Shown piece by piece: positions 63,131 to 64,000 of a stretch of 64,000 nucleotides of DNA (the stretch's first letter is position 1; every line of letters starts with the position of its first letter). The stretch lies in NCBI GenBank assembly GCA_021397835.1, contig JAJFZO010000882.1:1426001-1490000 (forward strand), read 5' to 3'. This stretch comes from Moringa oleifera (Eukaryota; Streptophyta; Magnoliopsida; Brassicales; Moringaceae). A program made the position numbers and the translations under genes. The notes under the pieces are model-generated. The model searched no databases, was not told where the DNA came from, and saw only the letters and a program-made list of their open reading frames with translations.

Positions 63131-64000
63131 CCTATTTCGCAACTCAGTCTACTGAAATTTTAGTAATATCTTTCCTGTTTATGATTTATTTCAAGTGATA
63201 CAGTTAGCAACAGAACCAACCTTCATCTTGACAATGGCTGAAACCTTTTGTCTTTGCACATGTGGACGTAGTTGTGGCTGAGAGCTAAGATGAAGCTGCT
63301 AGCCAACGCGTGTCCATTGGCAATGGGTATGGCCGACCTAAAGAGAAAGACGAGGACGGCGATCAATGAGTAGAGCTTGGAGTCCGTGGGATGGATATAC
63401 GAACGAAGAGATTGGGCGCACGCGAGGTCAAAGGCGTTAGAAAAGAACTTGCCCACAGATGTAGTGATGAGAGCTGAGCATAGGGAGATTGGCTTTGCCT
63501 GAACTCAATTGAGATTTGACTTGATAGCATCAATCAGGATAAGGTTCAAATGGTGCTCGCCTAGTTCAGTTAGGGTTAAGATGAAGAGGTTGCCTTTCTT
63601 CTTTAAAGTGCACATCTCTCTCCCTCTCCTTCTCTCTCTGTGCAATTATACTCACAATTGAAACTTCGAGATAAAGAAGCAAAGAAAAAGTCAGTTTTAT
63701 CAACGGCAATCGGTTTCATTCAGTATATAAAAGTTTAAAATAATTGATCGTTGACTAATATATGAACCTTAAATAAAAAAGTAAATTCTCAAAATTGTCA
63801 CCAACTCAACCATGGTTTACACATGACTAGTTTTTGTTTGCTATCTCTTATAAGTTCTTTTTCTTTTTCTCTTTATGTAAAAGTTATTTTTATAAAAAAA
63901 AAACTAATTTTACGTTCAAGTCCATCATTTTATCATGATAAAGTAGTTGAAGTAACATTTTTATTATCAATCTGATTGGATTTCTTACAATAACAGAAAA
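63131..64000. other. End of window; one unrecognised minus-strand open stretch
   Basis: A minus-strand frame at about 63223-63456 (extending a little to the right) is locally GC-rich and codes for a hydrophobic segment (LYSLIAVLVFLFRSAIPIANG) flanked by polar sequence. It has no ATG start of its own and I do not recognise it. It could be a relic of a membrane protein exon or chance. The rest of the segment shows nothing I can support. Confidence 0.2.

Overview
This window is nuclear DNA of a flowering plant, most likely a woody eudicot. The evidence is GT-AG introns rich in A and T, a plant tRNA-Cys, plant-specific protein families (PLS-class PPR, atypical bHLH, a plant-only helical-repeat protein) and plant retroelements. 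No plastid, bacterial or viral gene set is present. I rebuilt exon chains by hand from splice sites and reading-frame phase; protein identities rest on remembered family sequences, not on a search.

Layout, left to right. An AT-rich stretch with a perfect 67-bp tandem duplication (1-2905). RPS15a/uS8 on the minus strand (2906-3684) with a leader intron and a telobox/site II promoter. An atypical bHLH factor (+, 7678-9324) with a 15-nt microexon. An actin-depolymerizing factor (+, 10482-12150). An intronless E-class PPR gene (+, 13102-15852). tRNA-Cys(GCA) (16110-16181). Elongator subunit ELP1 (-, 17164-23041). A very long ZFC3H1-like zinc-finger gene (-, 25640-40793) whose introns hold a 5'-truncated LINE, a TRIM-like LTR relic and a SINE-like copy. 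A divergently transcribed ALY/REF-like RNA-export gene (+, 41447-43925), probably frameshifted in exon 1. A minisatellite. A 17-exon plant-specific helical-repeat gene (-, 46335-59534) with at least one GC-AG intron. The last 4 kb is AT-rich with no gene I can support.

Most genes are housekeeping: translation (RPS15a, tRNA-Cys, ELP1 for wobble-uridine modification), actin turnover, organelle RNA processing (PPR) and nuclear RNA fate (ZFC3H1-like and ALY-like). The last two share one short divergent promoter, which is the most suggestive arrangement in the window. From memory, RPS15a, the zinc-finger gene and the PPR gene have counterparts close together on Arabidopsis chromosome 2 (around At2g39580-At2g39620), so part of the order may be an ancestral block.

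I see no clearly new biological system. The points most worth checking are the shared promoter, the frameshifted ALY-like gene, the GC-AG introns, the alternative ELP1 acceptor, and the microexon with overlapping upstream ORF in the bHLH gene.
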